Part shown: piece after piece, positions 44,106-55,024 of the stretch
Numbering within the stretch: position 1 is the first letter of the stretch
How the letters are laid out: each line of letters starts with the position of its first letter
Source of the DNA: Angiostrongylus vasorum
Lineage: Eukaryota > Nematoda > Chromadorea > Rhabditida > Metastrongylidae
Reading direction: 5' to 3'
DNA length: 64,000 bases
Assembly: GCA_018806985.1 (NCBI GenBank)
Contig: JADANN010000439.1
Coordinates: 1,185,501 to 1,249,500 of the forward strand
Program-made: the position numbers and the translations under genes
Notes under the pieces: generated by a model
Told to the model about the DNA's origin: nothing
The model's database searches: none
Seen by the model: only the letters and a program-made list of their open reading frames with translations

Positions 44106-46863
44106 TTATATAGACAGTAAGATTATTACGTATCAAAAGAGTAGAAGAAGAAGGACTGGAAGAGAATGCTTTCAAAACACAATAGCAGAGTAAAGCTCAC
44201 TTATCATGCTTAACTGACGACGATTCTCTTACCTGAACCACCTTATCTAGAAAGGGGGAATCAAAAATCACCGAACGAAACAGTAGACAAAGCGGGATTG
44301 ATGAGTGGAAGTTGAGCATGAAACTTCCCCTCTTGGTTAACCAGCCATTTTCAGAGCCAATGCACGATTTCCGACCAACTAACTGGCTATGGTCAGCATT
44401 GTTTATTCCCATTCGGTCTCAAACCGGATGTGAACGCCGGCTTCAAGAAGGTCACAGTGAATACCGTGAAGCGAGAGCTGTGTTGAACATGATGTGTTTC
44501 GCAAACAAGGAACGATGGTTCATCTCTCCAACTGCTAGTTAGTGGAAAACATTGGGACTCATACGACATTTACAATAAGCTGTTAGTTTGTACAAAAAAC
44601 AAAAAAAATCATCAGACGTGACCAGTCGTGAAGATACGTTACTAACAGCTGTAGGCATCCATAAGCATGAAAACGCGAACTGTCTGCCTAGCACATTCGG
44701 CTACACAAGGGTGAGCCACGATTCCACTCCTTCTCTTGTCCGAGTTCTAGGAAATGTGAATAAATTTTGAGTAAAAAAAGGGGTTCGGCAGGGAAATCGT
44801 CGTTCGTCGCAGTTTATACACATCATTGCATCTAGGGAGAGCGGAAGCGCCCTACAAGGCACACAGGATCGATCGTCCGCCCAACCCTCACCAAGTTCTC
44901 CATACCTCCGGGATCGGCAACTGGTACCATACTTGTCTAGTAGGATAGTAGTACTGGCTCTACACACTGGTACGCCACCGCGAGTCATTTTAAAGCACGG
45001 ATATGCATCCAGTCACCTTCAATGATGCTTAATGAAGTCGAATGCACGGCGCACCTCTCAGGAATTGACCAACGCCGAGATCTCCATCGTTTATCCTTTA
45101 CTGCCTTTAGTAACCTAGACTTGGTGAGCGTGTGCTAAGTCGACTTCTTTCTTCATGAGATGCAACTTTACGAGAAATCCCATTGTATCGGAGGTGTTCC
45201 GCTTCTAAGAAAAGCGGACGGTTAAGGGAAAGGGAGCAGTTTTCTACCGTGCTTTGAGGGTGTGTTTATTGAAAGAGTTAGTGCCTTTTGGGTTTTTAAG
45301 CGAACACGAGGTTAATGAAGATGTTCGCTGTGCTAACGTTTCCACGTCTTCGTCTTAATCAGAGCCGATGATCCGAGCCCATGGCTCACATTTGTTCCAC
45401 TTCTCGATGTCGCCTCTTCATCTTCGTACTGAGACGGATCTTCTTTAGTGAGTACCGCACGAATGAGGCAACCTCACCTGGCGGTGCTCTTTCGTAAGGA
45501 AAGTTTATTGTTCACAATGACTATCCCCTTGTAATAGTTTCTTTTTCCAACGGATGTTCCATCTTACAGCAAACGGTATTATGTTAACCAACAAATAGCG
45601 AAAAAACGTTCGGATAGTCCTACGTTATTTAGTAGGCGACTTGACTTAAATGGCAATTTAAGCGTTTTACAAACCTCTTCTCATAACTTGATCGTTCAAC
45701 TGTCTGAGCCCGATTGTTGAGCACCATCGCATCGAAGAAAGTAGCGAGTCATACGAGTGAGGGATCAGAGAACCCGAATCGTGCAAGGTCAATAAGACTG
45801 ACATGAAAAAGAATTTTGTCGGATGAAAAAGAGAAACAAGAAATGACTGCACGTAGATTCGCCTCACATTTAAGCAAACTGCATTTCCAGCCGTTTAGGC
45901 AGCAACAAAATATTTTCAATTTTAACTGCCACTGAAACAAAACGTTTAATTCATTGTTGACTTGTTATAATTAGAATTTTAGGCAAAATATTTTTACGCA
46001 CTTTCAACGTGACGCTCTTCGTTTTCCCACCACTGACACATTTAGTATTCGTTTCAGCTTTTCCAAGGAAATGGTTGTTATCGACTACACACCCATCAGG
46101 AATGTGGTGTTGAGTTTAGATTATTAAAATTATCTCTATATGAAGTTTATATATCCATACATATATAAGCAAGTACTTGCATTACTACTTGCGTCGCCCA
46201 TCATCAGTGGTGGTGCGGGCTCCAGCATGACTTCCATTCGTTTCTCTCTCGCGCAGTAGTCGCCCGTGGTGGTGGTCTCTTTCATGCATGCGGCCATGGG
46301 GCGAGATCACTTCCTGAACGTCGAACGCTAGTGGTATCACGTTCGTTTCGACGCTGTCAAGTGGTTGCTCGTAGTTAGGGCAAGGTGCTAATCGTGCTTC
46401 TGACACACTTCTATGACTGCGATACGGTTTAGATGTGATCCATACAACAGAATCAATGTTGGAATCCTCGTTGTTTAACTAATTGTGCATATGAAAAGTC
46501 TTCAACATGAACAAAAGGATATTATTCGTGAACAACTTGTAGAGTGCACTCAAGCATGTCAGGTGATAGTTAACAAGATCTTCGCATACCTTTCATGGTC
46601 AGGATGAACGTGCGCCAGGTCCTTCACTATTCTGAAATGTTCTGTTTCTGATGATAAACTGTCATCTAAATCGCCCAAATACATGTAGTTTGTGGCCGTT
46701 AGCTCTAAGAAAATTGGCGATGACATAATCAGGTCCTTTAGCTGTGCCTCTAGTCATGGTTTCATCGCAAATCTCACTGTGTAGAATCCCAGGTTTTCTC
46801 TTGCAAGGAATTCGTGGTCTGAAACGGAGCTTGCGGAGCGGAAAATGTTTATATAGAAGTTAT
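43703..46863 (-). repeat. Large inverted duplication, arm 2
   Basis: Reverse copy of 25246-28437. Differences seen are single-base changes and a few 1-base indels in runs of identical bases. It ends at 46863 where RTE copy E begins (AAAATGATTGCAC), so the edge coincides with a mobile element junction. Confidence 0.9.
44825..45095 (+). repeat. SINE-1 copy h
   Basis: The arm 2 twin of copy e. One coding-irrelevant change separates the CGGTGGCGTACCAG block from its twin. Confidence 0.75.
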
Positions 46864-48655
46864 CAAAATGATTGCACTTCGGCGCCCAGACGGAACAGTT
46901 ACAGCGTCCAGAGAGGCAATGGAGAAAATTATTCACGAATCCTAATCAGATCTCTTCGATAGCCACGTCCACCTTCCGTTATATGAAATAAAGGAGGATG
47001 GATATGTTGTATCATCTGTTCTCCCTTCCGAAATCCGACATTCCGACATGCAAATTGAATAACACCAGGTCCGGACAGGATAAGACCAGAACACCTGAAG
47101 AACCTTCCATCAATCCTCGTAAACACACTGGATCGGCTCTGCACACGTTACCTGTTCAAATGCAAGGTCCGTACCCACTGGAAGACCAGCATGACCGTGT
47201 TATTGTTCAAGAAGGGTGACCTACAGGATATCGGCATCGTACAATCTGCTTACTCTCTGTCGTCTACAAACCTTTCACTCGCGTCATCCTAAACAGGATT
47301 GACAGAACATTGGGCGAAGGACAACCATGTGAGCAAGCAGAGTTTCGAAAAGGATTTAGTACGATGAACCACATCCACACAATGACAAGGCTCAATGAAG
47401 TATCGCGAGAGTACAAAAGACCGCTCTGCCTCACTTTCATCGATTTACAGAAGGCCTTTGATTCAACTGAGGTAGAAGCAGTCATGGAAGCCCTTGATAG
47501 TCAAGGGGTCCTTACTTAGTACATAAAGATTCTTCGTGAGTTGTACAAAAATTTCACAACCAAGGTATCACCATTCTACGACGATATTATCATTGACGTC
47601 AAAAGAGGAGTTAGGCACGGCGATGCCATCTCGCCAAAATTATTTGCCGCCACCCTCCAGAACGTCATGCGAGCATTGGAATAGGATAATATGCGAGTGA
47701 AAATCGATGGTGGGCAATTACACCATCTTCGCTTTGCTGATGACATCTTCCTTATAACACCAAACATTAGTCAAGCGGAACGTATGTTTACCGACTTTGA
47801 TAAAGCCTGTGGAAAGATTGGTCTTCAACTAAATCTCACAAAAACGATGTTCATGAAGAACGGATTGGTTTCGCATGCTCCATTCACGGTCAACGGAACG
47901 AATTTCTCCGAATGCTCCAGTTATATCTATCTAGGTCGGGAAATCAATATGATGAACGACCTAGCTCCAGAGCTGAGTAGAAGGAAACGAGCGGCTTCGG
48001 GTGCCTTCAGGAGCGTCGAGGATGTAGTGAAGAAAACAAGGAACAGCCGACTCCGTGCCCACCTTTTCGACTCAACGGTACTTCCTGCCCTAACGTATGC
48101 GTCACAAACTTGGTCGCTGCGTAAGCAAGATGAAAGGTCACTTAGCGTTATCGAACGCGCAGTCGAAAGGCCGATTCTAGGAGCATCCCGTTCCACACAA
48201 GTAAGGGAAGGGATCCGAAGCTCCGATCTGCGCCGACGATCAAAAGTCAAAGATGCCGTTCTGTACGCCAAACAATTGAAGATAAGGTGGGCCGGACGCG
48301 TAATGCGTATGAATGACAACCGATGGACAAGAGCCGTTAGTGACTGGATTCCTCGGGATGTCAAACGTACTGCAGGAAGACCACCGACCCGATGGTCAGA
48401 GCTCTTCACAAAGAGCCGTGAAGAAAGATGTGATGCTCGACGAGTCCCTAGAGCGAGCAGAACCCATTGGGTCACTCTTGCACGCGACAGGGGAAACATC
48501 TAAGACTTACTGGCGCCCGCTCGAGTCACTCGACGATCAACGGGACTACAGGTGATACAGGTGACAGATGAGCATCGTCGTGCGCGATTACGTGGAACAT
48601 CGCGCTATCCACTTATTGAGGAGGAAGAGCATTTCAAAATCGAGCGGTGCATATC
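46863..48655 (+). mobile_element. RTE family 1 copy E, 5'-truncated
   Basis: Begins in the EN-RT linker (MIALRRPDGTVTASREAMEK) and runs through the RT: EHLKNLPSILVNTLD-like, FRKGFSTMNHIHTMTRL (47350), LTFIDLQKAFDSTE (47435), palm FADDIFLIT (47733 on), and the C-terminal region to 48503, then about 150 bp of 3' sequence. Lesions include a GGCATCGTAC deletion-type change (47230), a stop at 47518 and a stop at 47682. All are shared with copy F. Confidence 0.9.
47691..48503 (+). CDS. RTE copy E: intact RT palm to C-terminus (270 codons)
   Basis: Longest uninterrupted element reading frame in the window. It starts just after a stop and holds the RT palm (LRFADDIFLIT with both Asp), the thumb (YLGREINMMNDLAPELSRRK), the SLRKQDERSLSVIERAVER block and a C-terminal domain with LKIRWAGRVMRMNDNRW and GRPPTRWSELF. 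Without the fingers and EN it cannot act alone; the first Met is only internal. Confidence 0.8.
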   Translation: MRVKIDGGQLHHLRFADDIFLITPNISQAERMFTDFDKACGKIGLQLNLTKTMFMKNGLVSHAPFTVNGTNFSECSSYIYLGREINMMNDLAPELSRRKRAASGAFRSVEDVVKKTRNSRLRAHLFDSTVLPALTYASQTWSLRKQDERSLSVIERAVERPILGASRSTQVREGIRSSDLRRRSKVKDAVLYAKQLKIRWAGRVMRMNDNRWTRAVSDWIPRDVKRTAGRPPTRWSELFTKSREERCDARRVPRASRTHWVTLARDRGNI

Positions 48656-48659
48656 ACAG

Positions 48660-48970
48660 TTGAATCTGCATGGTAGCAAAGGAGGTACGTAATCGGCCAA
48701 CCTTCTGTAAAACCACTGAGTAAAAATTGTTTCGTTGATGTGGTCCTCATAAATGTTTTGTTTTAGAGATGTGTTCTTCCTTTATTCCCAGTGAAAATCC
48801 AACACTGTCCGAACCAAGAATTTTTCAAGACCACTCCAAGCACTTGTTGAGGTAAAAATGACTTTACAAAATAGCTGTGAGTAGATTATATTCGTTTATA
48901 TCTTCTTATTTTGCTGGTGGACTAGTACCTGCTCTTAGTTGCTAATTGCCTTTTTACACATGCATGAAAA
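48660..48970. other. No gene seen
   Basis: Flank after RTE copy E; nothing recognised. Confidence 0.4.
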
Positions 48971-48975
48971 AAATG

Positions 48976-49360
48976 TCCTTCCAACAGTTTACCACCTCAT
49001 CGTGGCTGGGAGGTGTTTCTGGGTGTCGGACTATGATGTATAGCATGGGGGATTCATGCCCATCAGGGCCCCTTACGCTAGGAAGGAGTCCGGCGTTTTT
49101 ATCAGGAAGTCTAGCTAAGAGTAAACCAATACCAGGACCCACCACCGGCCTGGTATCAAAGTCGCATGGTGGTAAATCTCCTTCTTATCCACAAGGGCTG
49201 CGACTGCCTGTGGCGGAGAAGACCTGTGGCACACTTTGACCAGGCTGACCTCGGGATTCCAAGGAACCACGATGGCTTAGCCAGCAAATCTCCGAAAAAG
49301 TGGAGATTACGCTGGGTCGAACTCCATTTGTGAGGATAGGTCATTCAAGTATCATGTATT
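48976..49360 (+). repeat. R3 repeat copy
   Basis: CCAACAGTTTACCACCTC, GGGAGGTGTTTCTGGGTGTC, AGGAAGTCTAGCTAAGAG, ACCACCGGCCTGGTATC, GGAACCACGATGGCTTAG, ending GGTCATTCAAGTATC. Full length. Confidence 0.75.
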
Positions 49361-49364
49361 AACA

Positions 49365-49880
49365 AATGTATGACATTAATCACACTAGCTCCCACTGACA
49401 GTGCCATCGTGATAGGAAACAAAAGCCTACACATGATTAACACCAAATTTCTTTCCATAGTGAACTGTTCACTATGAAAACTAAGGCTTTATGGCGAGAG
49501 TGCGTTAACATGGAGATCTGTTGTAGCAGGCAGGCAATTGGACAATGTATATAGGTGTGGGTAGTTCATTCAACAAACGGCACTGTTTCTTCACAACAAC
49601 GGTGACTCCTTATAGCACTTATATTTGATTCCTTGACCCGTTGACAGAGAACGACACTTGGGATATTTATTCATCATTCTATACCTAGTTTTTTTTTCTC
49701 CTTTATAATATGGTTTCTCTCTTCTCCTTGTCGATGTTATCGTATAATGTTTTAACCAATTCCTCCAATAAAGTGTGGAAAACTGGTGCAGCATGTCCAA
49801 ATCGAGTTGACTTCTTCATGGCTCCTTTCGTATGCTTTTGTTCCGTATGTTCTGCCTTCTATGAAATGTAGAAATGAGAA
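49365..49880. other. No gene seen
   Basis: Spacer without recognised features. Confidence 0.4.
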
Positions 49881-49883
49881 GGT

Positions 49884-49965
49884 GATGTAACGTAGTGGTT
49901 AGAGACGTACTGTATACATAGAGCCGGCTGTTAGTTCGATCCCGCACTCTACGCTCAGCAGTGTC
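49884..49965 (+). repeat. tRNA-like (A/B box) fragment
   Basis: GTAACGTAGTGGTTAGAGACG (A box-like) and TTAGTTCGATCCCGC (B box). The T-stem does not pair well and no acceptor stem is seen, so it is a SINE head and not a tRNA. Confidence 0.45.
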
Positions 49966-49984
49966 ATCAGAAATAACCCGTTAA

Positions 49985-50160
49985 CGGAAAAGATAGGCGA
50001 AACGAAGGACCCGTATGGTGTGGTGGCGAACACGTTAGCCCGAGAAAAGTGTAGTTGTGTGTTCGTTCCCCACCACAAAACCTGCAGTCCGGAGTTTTGC
50101 TAATATTATGCAGCATCATTACGGGTGTATTTCACATAGTACCCAGCCGTGAAAAAATTG
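49985..50160 (+). repeat. SINE-2 copy e
   Basis: AGATAGGCGAAACGAAGGAC, GTATGGTGTGGTGGCGAACACG, GTGTTCGTTCCCCACC, CTGCAGTCCGGAGTTTTGC, then the AGTACCCAGCCGTGAAAAA extension shared with copy d. Confidence 0.7.
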
Positions 50161-50575
50161 TAATAGGCAGCAAATAAAAAGTTAACATTATCACACAATC
50201 CTTCCTCCTTTGTGAGACACTGAATGAATCGGTGGAGTTCGATCAAGAATTCAGTAATTTTCCGCCACATGGCGGTGTTCGCTAAGGTATCCTTCTTTGT
50301 GCTAGAAATGAGCTAGAACATTTTCTCGTTGTCGTGCTGTCTTGACGACAGCGAACACCCACCATATTAGTTTTTCTGTATGACATTGCTATGCTTTTAT
50401 TCATCGGCTCCATCTTCTCTTGTTAATTTCCTTTTCGACGAGATTCTAAGATGAAATCATTGTAAGTATTATTATTAGGTGTACGTGTCAATGTTAGTTT
50501 GTATTATATCAATGTTTTAGTTGTATCAGTTGGATTAATGTATTTGGCTGGGTAGATTGCAGTCCACTTGACATT
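50161..50575. other. No gene seen
   Basis: AT-rich spacer. The open frame 50509-50970 on the minus strand starts inside it but only its astacin-like part (next entries) is meaningful. Confidence 0.4.
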
Positions 50576-50665
50576 TCCAGGCTCTGAGGAAGGCGATATC
50601 CGTCGAAACTTCGGCTTGTTTGTAAATAAAAGATAAAGTAACAGCCTCGTGTTTGCTCATCAAGA
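50576..50665 (+). repeat. Decayed PLE-type end
   Basis: AGGCTCTGAGGAAGGCG, GTCGAAACTTCGGCTTG, then ACAGCCTCGTGTTTGCTCA, in the order seen at 40995-41115. The stem III palindrome ACGT has become ACTT, so a working ribozyme is not expected. Confidence 0.5.
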
Positions 50666-50667
50666 GA

Positions 50668-50790
50668 ACAGTGAATTAATTTCACAGTTTCACACGTTGT
50701 GCCCATCCTCGTTGTTCCGAAATTTGCCAAGCATCCAAAACCATTTATGAATACCATTCTATCGGTAGCTGAAAAAAGTGATTTCTGAAC
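50668..50790 (-). pseudogene. Lone astacin catalytic exon, decayed
   Basis: After a TTTTTTCAG acceptor the minus strand reads ATDRMVFINGFGCLANFG and then TTCETVK. This aligns with the exon of genes 1-3 that begins (A)TDRI, has GGCWSYVGR and ends GCESV. The two cysteines and FG/VG spacing are kept, but the Trp/Tyr core is lost. No other astacin exon is visible nearby. Confidence 0.6.
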
Positions 50791-51079
50791 TTTTTTTCTC
50801 TTATTACTTGACCCGACATCATTTGTATCATACTGTCTGGATGCCAGCACTTCTTGAATTCGATTCGTTTGCCGGCATCTGCCATGTGGGAAGGTCTTCG
50901 AACATCTCGCGTCTGAGTTTGGTTGCTGCATGCGGATTTGCTTCTTCGTCACTGTCGGAACATTTTTCAAATCTTCAACTCTTATTCTGTCCGGGCAAGG
51001 TCTTCCGTCTATAAAATAAACAGCATGTGGGATTTTGGAAACGAGAAGTGCCGAACGACATATCTATTCTCGTTAATAT

Positions 51080-51730
51080 TACTAAGAGGCAGGTGGACGT
51101 GGCTGTGGAAAAGACCACATTACTATTCGTGGATGACTTTTTCTATAGGTTTTCTGGAAGACATAACTGTTGCATTTTGGTGTGGTAGAGTGTGATCATC
51201 CTTGTCTGATAATTGGCAAAGCTTCGGTGGGCGTTGCGAATGCTCTTGCCAACATCTACACCTTTACTATGACGTGATCTATTTCAATGTGCTTCCCCTC
51301 ATTGGTAAACTCTTACATCCAGCGTAGAGACTGTAGCTTCCGCAACTATGGGTCATTATTTCTGCCCTGGATCGTCGTGATAAACTGAAATAGCCGCTCA
51401 CCCTATTCGTTCCCAGCTCAGTCTCTGGGTTTCAATATAACGTTCTTCGGAGTTCTAAGTAAAGCCGCCAACGATGATCGAAGAATGTTTATCCTGCTAT
51501 GTGGAGTTTTTCCAAGCCAACATAGACCGCTTTCACTAGTTCATCGTCATAGTTTGACTTGTATTTCTAGGCAACAGAGATTTTTTAATAACGGTCTCTA
51601 GCAACTATTACCTTCCAAATAGGCATCGGCGTTTCTGTGCATTCTCGTAAACTCTATGTGAATGCGTCTGTGCAAGCATTAATTCGTCTATCAAGGTCTG
51701 CATGAATACACGCTTGTTTCTGGATATACC
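51080..51730 (-). mobile_element. RTE family 1 diverged fragment
   Basis: On the plus strand, GGTGGACGTGGCTGTGGAAA, ATTCGTGGATGACTTTTTC, GCAAAGCTTCGGTGGGCG and AATAGCCGCTCACCCTATTC are the reverse of linker and EN sequence at 57780-57930 and 58500-58530. More diverged than the other copies, and shortened between blocks. Confidence 0.65.
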
Positions 51731-51937
51731 TAGGTATCTAAAATACATGCATGCTTGAGAAAAGGTATGCGAAACCGTTTATTAGAAACAAGTTGGTTGC
51801 TTGGTTGCTGGTTGCAATGGTTGCTAACAAAGGTTACACGATTGTGGACAGACCAACTTTTTCAAGTTCTCGTCATACTTGGAAGAACGGCAGAAGTCCC
51901 ATGTCATTAGTGTATTGCATCTGAACAAATCTAATAT

Positions 51938-54343
51938 TTAGAATATGTGGGAATATAGAGCAGATATCATCAGCACATACACAGATTTAGAAACGTCCTC
52001 GCAATCAGGTCTAGGGGTATGAGCTGGCGAAGTTGTGGGGCCTGCGGTTGGCCTGTGTGTTGTTTTAGAAGTCACCGGACCAGACGAAGCTGCATCAAAT
52101 CATTATAGTAGTGAACGGTTAAAAAAAGAAATCTGTAACGTGCTGCTATAAGCTAAACATTACCAATTCGATAACGTAGAACCACTTTGGTTTCGTAGAT
52201 ATTGTTGAAAGTAATTACAGGGACTACGTTGTACGTAGAGATCAATGATATTCCAACCTTCTTTGAATCACAGAATCTAAACACTTGAAGCATCTCCACT
52301 ACAACGGTCCACTAGCTCACAATGTTAGACAGTTACTTGTAACCAGTGTGACGTTTATCCTTTCCTGTTTTAACTTCAACTCCAGCGTGTGGGCATCCGC
52401 CGTAGCCCAAACCTTGTGTAAAGTTGTCAAAAACTACCTCAATGGTTGAACCAACTGGTGCTTCAATCCAGTAATGGCACATCGTGTAGTCAAGTTCCGT
52501 TTTGCTTGAACCTCTTTTACCCAAGGTGTCCTCAAGTGTTTGGAAGGTGGTGGTTGCCGTCAATATCTTGCCGCAACCACTTGGCTGTAACGAATGATTC
52601 CTTGGTCCGGATGGTGTCCTAAGGAAAAGTGCTTTAAATTTTAATTTTTCTTACTCTTTCATTGCAAAGTCTTCCGCCATATCCGCTAGGACAAATACAT
52701 TTAGAGCAGTCTCTGGGATGCGGAAACCCGCCGTTTTCACAAGCTGCAGAGGACTTTCCATTGCACTTTTCTGCAAAAAATTGAGTGGTATGTGAAAGCA
52801 GTTAAATAGAAGACGAAAAGAGTGGAGAAGTTTTCTCACCGAGGCATCCATAATGCATGTTTACCATGAGCTTATCGTAGAATGAAAGGAATCGAGACCC
52901 AAGGGTTTCAATATACTTGACATCGAGTGGCACTACGATGGGCTTGCCGTTCTTTGAGACACTGCAATTAAGGTGTTGTCAATTTATTATGATTTTGAAC
53001 TAAAACCTAGAAAACTTGGTGCACGGCTACCTCGTTGCTGCGTAGTGCATAACACTTCCGTAATCATAAGTCAGGTTATAGTTGTAGTTAGTACTTTCGC
53101 TTTGTTTAATGAATTGAGACAACCAGCCTTCCCGGAAATTTTCTGGATACAGTGTGACGAAATCGTCACGATCGTGCCTTGACTGCGTGTGGAAGAGACC
53201 CAAAGCATGTCCAATCTCGTGTACGGCGGTTCCAACCTGCGCAAAATAGGAATGACATGTCGTATGAGTAAGAAACAAATAAAATACTTCACTACTCGTA
53301 CCGATTCGCATCCGGGGCCTAGTGAAAGACTTTGTTCACCTCCAAGTCTTCCAACGTATGACCAGCAACCACCACCTTTGATAACGTTAATTCTATCGGT
53401 AGCTGAAAGTTTATTTCTTTAATGATTATTATACTTTGAAGCGTCTGGAGGTTTCCGATCTCTGATTTTTCCTCTCACCTGTGCGGCTCTCTCCGAAGTT
53501 AATACATGTCGATCGAGTCCATATCCCTGCTGCCTTTTTGAAAACCATCCTTGCATCGTAGGCTGAGTTTATATTATTTCGACTTTGAAGCAATGATCGT
53601 GTAAATGCAATAGTTATAAAAGCAGACATGCGTTCCAGAAGGCGTAAATCAATCCTTGTGACCACAACGTTTTGGGATAGTTTTTGTCACGGTAGGCCTG
53701 TCGTTTGTTGCGTTTGCTCTTGTTCGTTTTGACGTCTTGCATAATCTCTTCGGTTTGTTCTCTGAAAAGAAAAGTAGTATGAAAAAGGATAATGGTCAAC
53801 AAAACGGAGCTATGTGAAACAACTAACTTGGTGAGTATCATATCTCCTTGGAACAATGCCGTGTCCACTTTGCTGTTTTGATTGATTTCTTCAATTGAAT
53901 CACTTGATTGAATTGGTTGAATGTGATCCATCTTATTTTTTGAAGACAGTCTGAAATTTTTTTTCTATTTCTCCACTACCAATCGAACTAGACATAATGT
54001 GTTCACCTCCATCATATTTAAAGAATCGGCAGAACGCTGTAGGGACGGTGTGAGATCGTCTTTAATTTCTTCCTTCATATTGTGCAGTTGCTTCAAAAAA
54101 CTTCATCGTATCTTCCGCACTCGGCTCCTAAGAGAGCAAATGAATGGTAAGGAACTATCTGCGGACATTTTGCCAACGCAAAGGTGGTGAGAGAGCCATA
54201 CGCTTTTGAGCAAGTTGTATCCCTCTTCTAGTTTTTTCTTCAAAACTCTCTTCGCTGGTGGATCGTGCATTTCTCGTTTCCGCGCCATCAACTATTGCAG
54301 CGCAGGCACTACTCACCACAAAAGTAAATAGCATTACTCTCAT
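51938..54343 (-). CDS. Astacin-family zinc metalloprotease, gene 3 (multi-exon)
   Basis: Approximate exons: 54343-54205 (signal MRVMLFTFVVSSACA), 54128-54000, 53940-53828 (FQGD), 53765-53632 (RNKR then QAYRDKNYPKTLW), 53570-53478, 53405-53303 (GGCWSYVGR), 53236-53026 ([11 protein letters not shown] at 53189-53221, [16 protein letters not shown] uninterrupted), 52975-52845, 52770-52655 (EGF), 52590-52333 (CUB, one exon), 52285-52165, and 52106-51938 (SSGPVTSKTTHRPT tail). It is the only copy whose catalytic core reads through without a shift, and it lacks the intron that genes 1 and 2 have between the zinc site and the Met-turn. Two single-base excesses remain: the A6 run of exon 1 and the T6 run of exon 2. 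Secreted, probably host- or cuticle-directed; target not inferable. Confidence 0.93.
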
Positions 54344-55020
54344 CCTGAAATGCGAAAAGAACTGGGATGAAAGAAATCCCAAGAAGACGAAGAGATTGGA
54401 AAGTGGTTGTTATTCATAGGGCTCACATCGCAATCAATTTTGGTTTGTTATGGATACTGTTCGCATAACTGATACCTTTTCAGCAAGCCGTTCTTAACAC
54501 AGTTTTTATAGCTGTAATTATTTTTACCTCTCTTGCTTAGTCCTTAAATCACTATTAATAGTGATAATGATCAAAAAAAATTCGTACTGGAGTTCAGGAT
54601 ACGTTGCAGTACTAGTCAAAATTCAAGAACGCTCTCTCGTAGCTACTTTTATGGTCCTCATGATGATCAACCACTTGTTTTCTTTTAACTAAACGAAGCG
54701 TTTTTTGTGCTCATCACACAAAGTGGTGTTCAATTCGAAAACTGATGAAAACAGTTTGAGCGTTCCATTGATGAACAAGTGTTTTCTTTCATTCTCGTGC
54801 ACAAATCTAGTCTTAGCTTAATGACCCAAGAAAATAACGATGAACAAAAGTCGTTGTAGAAAGTATCGTCTACATAACACATTAATAGAGGAAAACGAGC
54901 AGTCACTTTACAGTGATAGGCATTAATCCTCTAACTTGTAGGGATTGCCTTTTATGAAAGGCCGAATCAAAAAGCAATGGACGAAAACAGTACACAACGT
55001 TTTTCGAATGAATGGCTCGT
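54344..55020. other. Gene 3 upstream region
   Basis: The minus strand has CATTTCAG ending one base before the gene 3 ATG. Farther upstream nothing is recognised until the R5 block. Confidence 0.45.
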
Positions 55021-55024
55021 ATTT

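Noticed and set aside
25246..46863. Composite transposon with 3.2 kb inverted ends
   Set aside because: No transposase, no target-site duplication and no defined ends were seen. The arm 1 edge cuts through an exon that is continuous in arm 2.
47927..48499. 190-codon frame on the minus strand
   Set aside because: It is the antisense shadow of the RTE copy E reverse transcriptase.
50509..50970. 153-codon frame as a whole gene
   Set aside because: Only the part at 50668-50790 is meaningful (a decayed astacin exon ending at an intron-type AG). The flanks are read-through of non-coding DNA.
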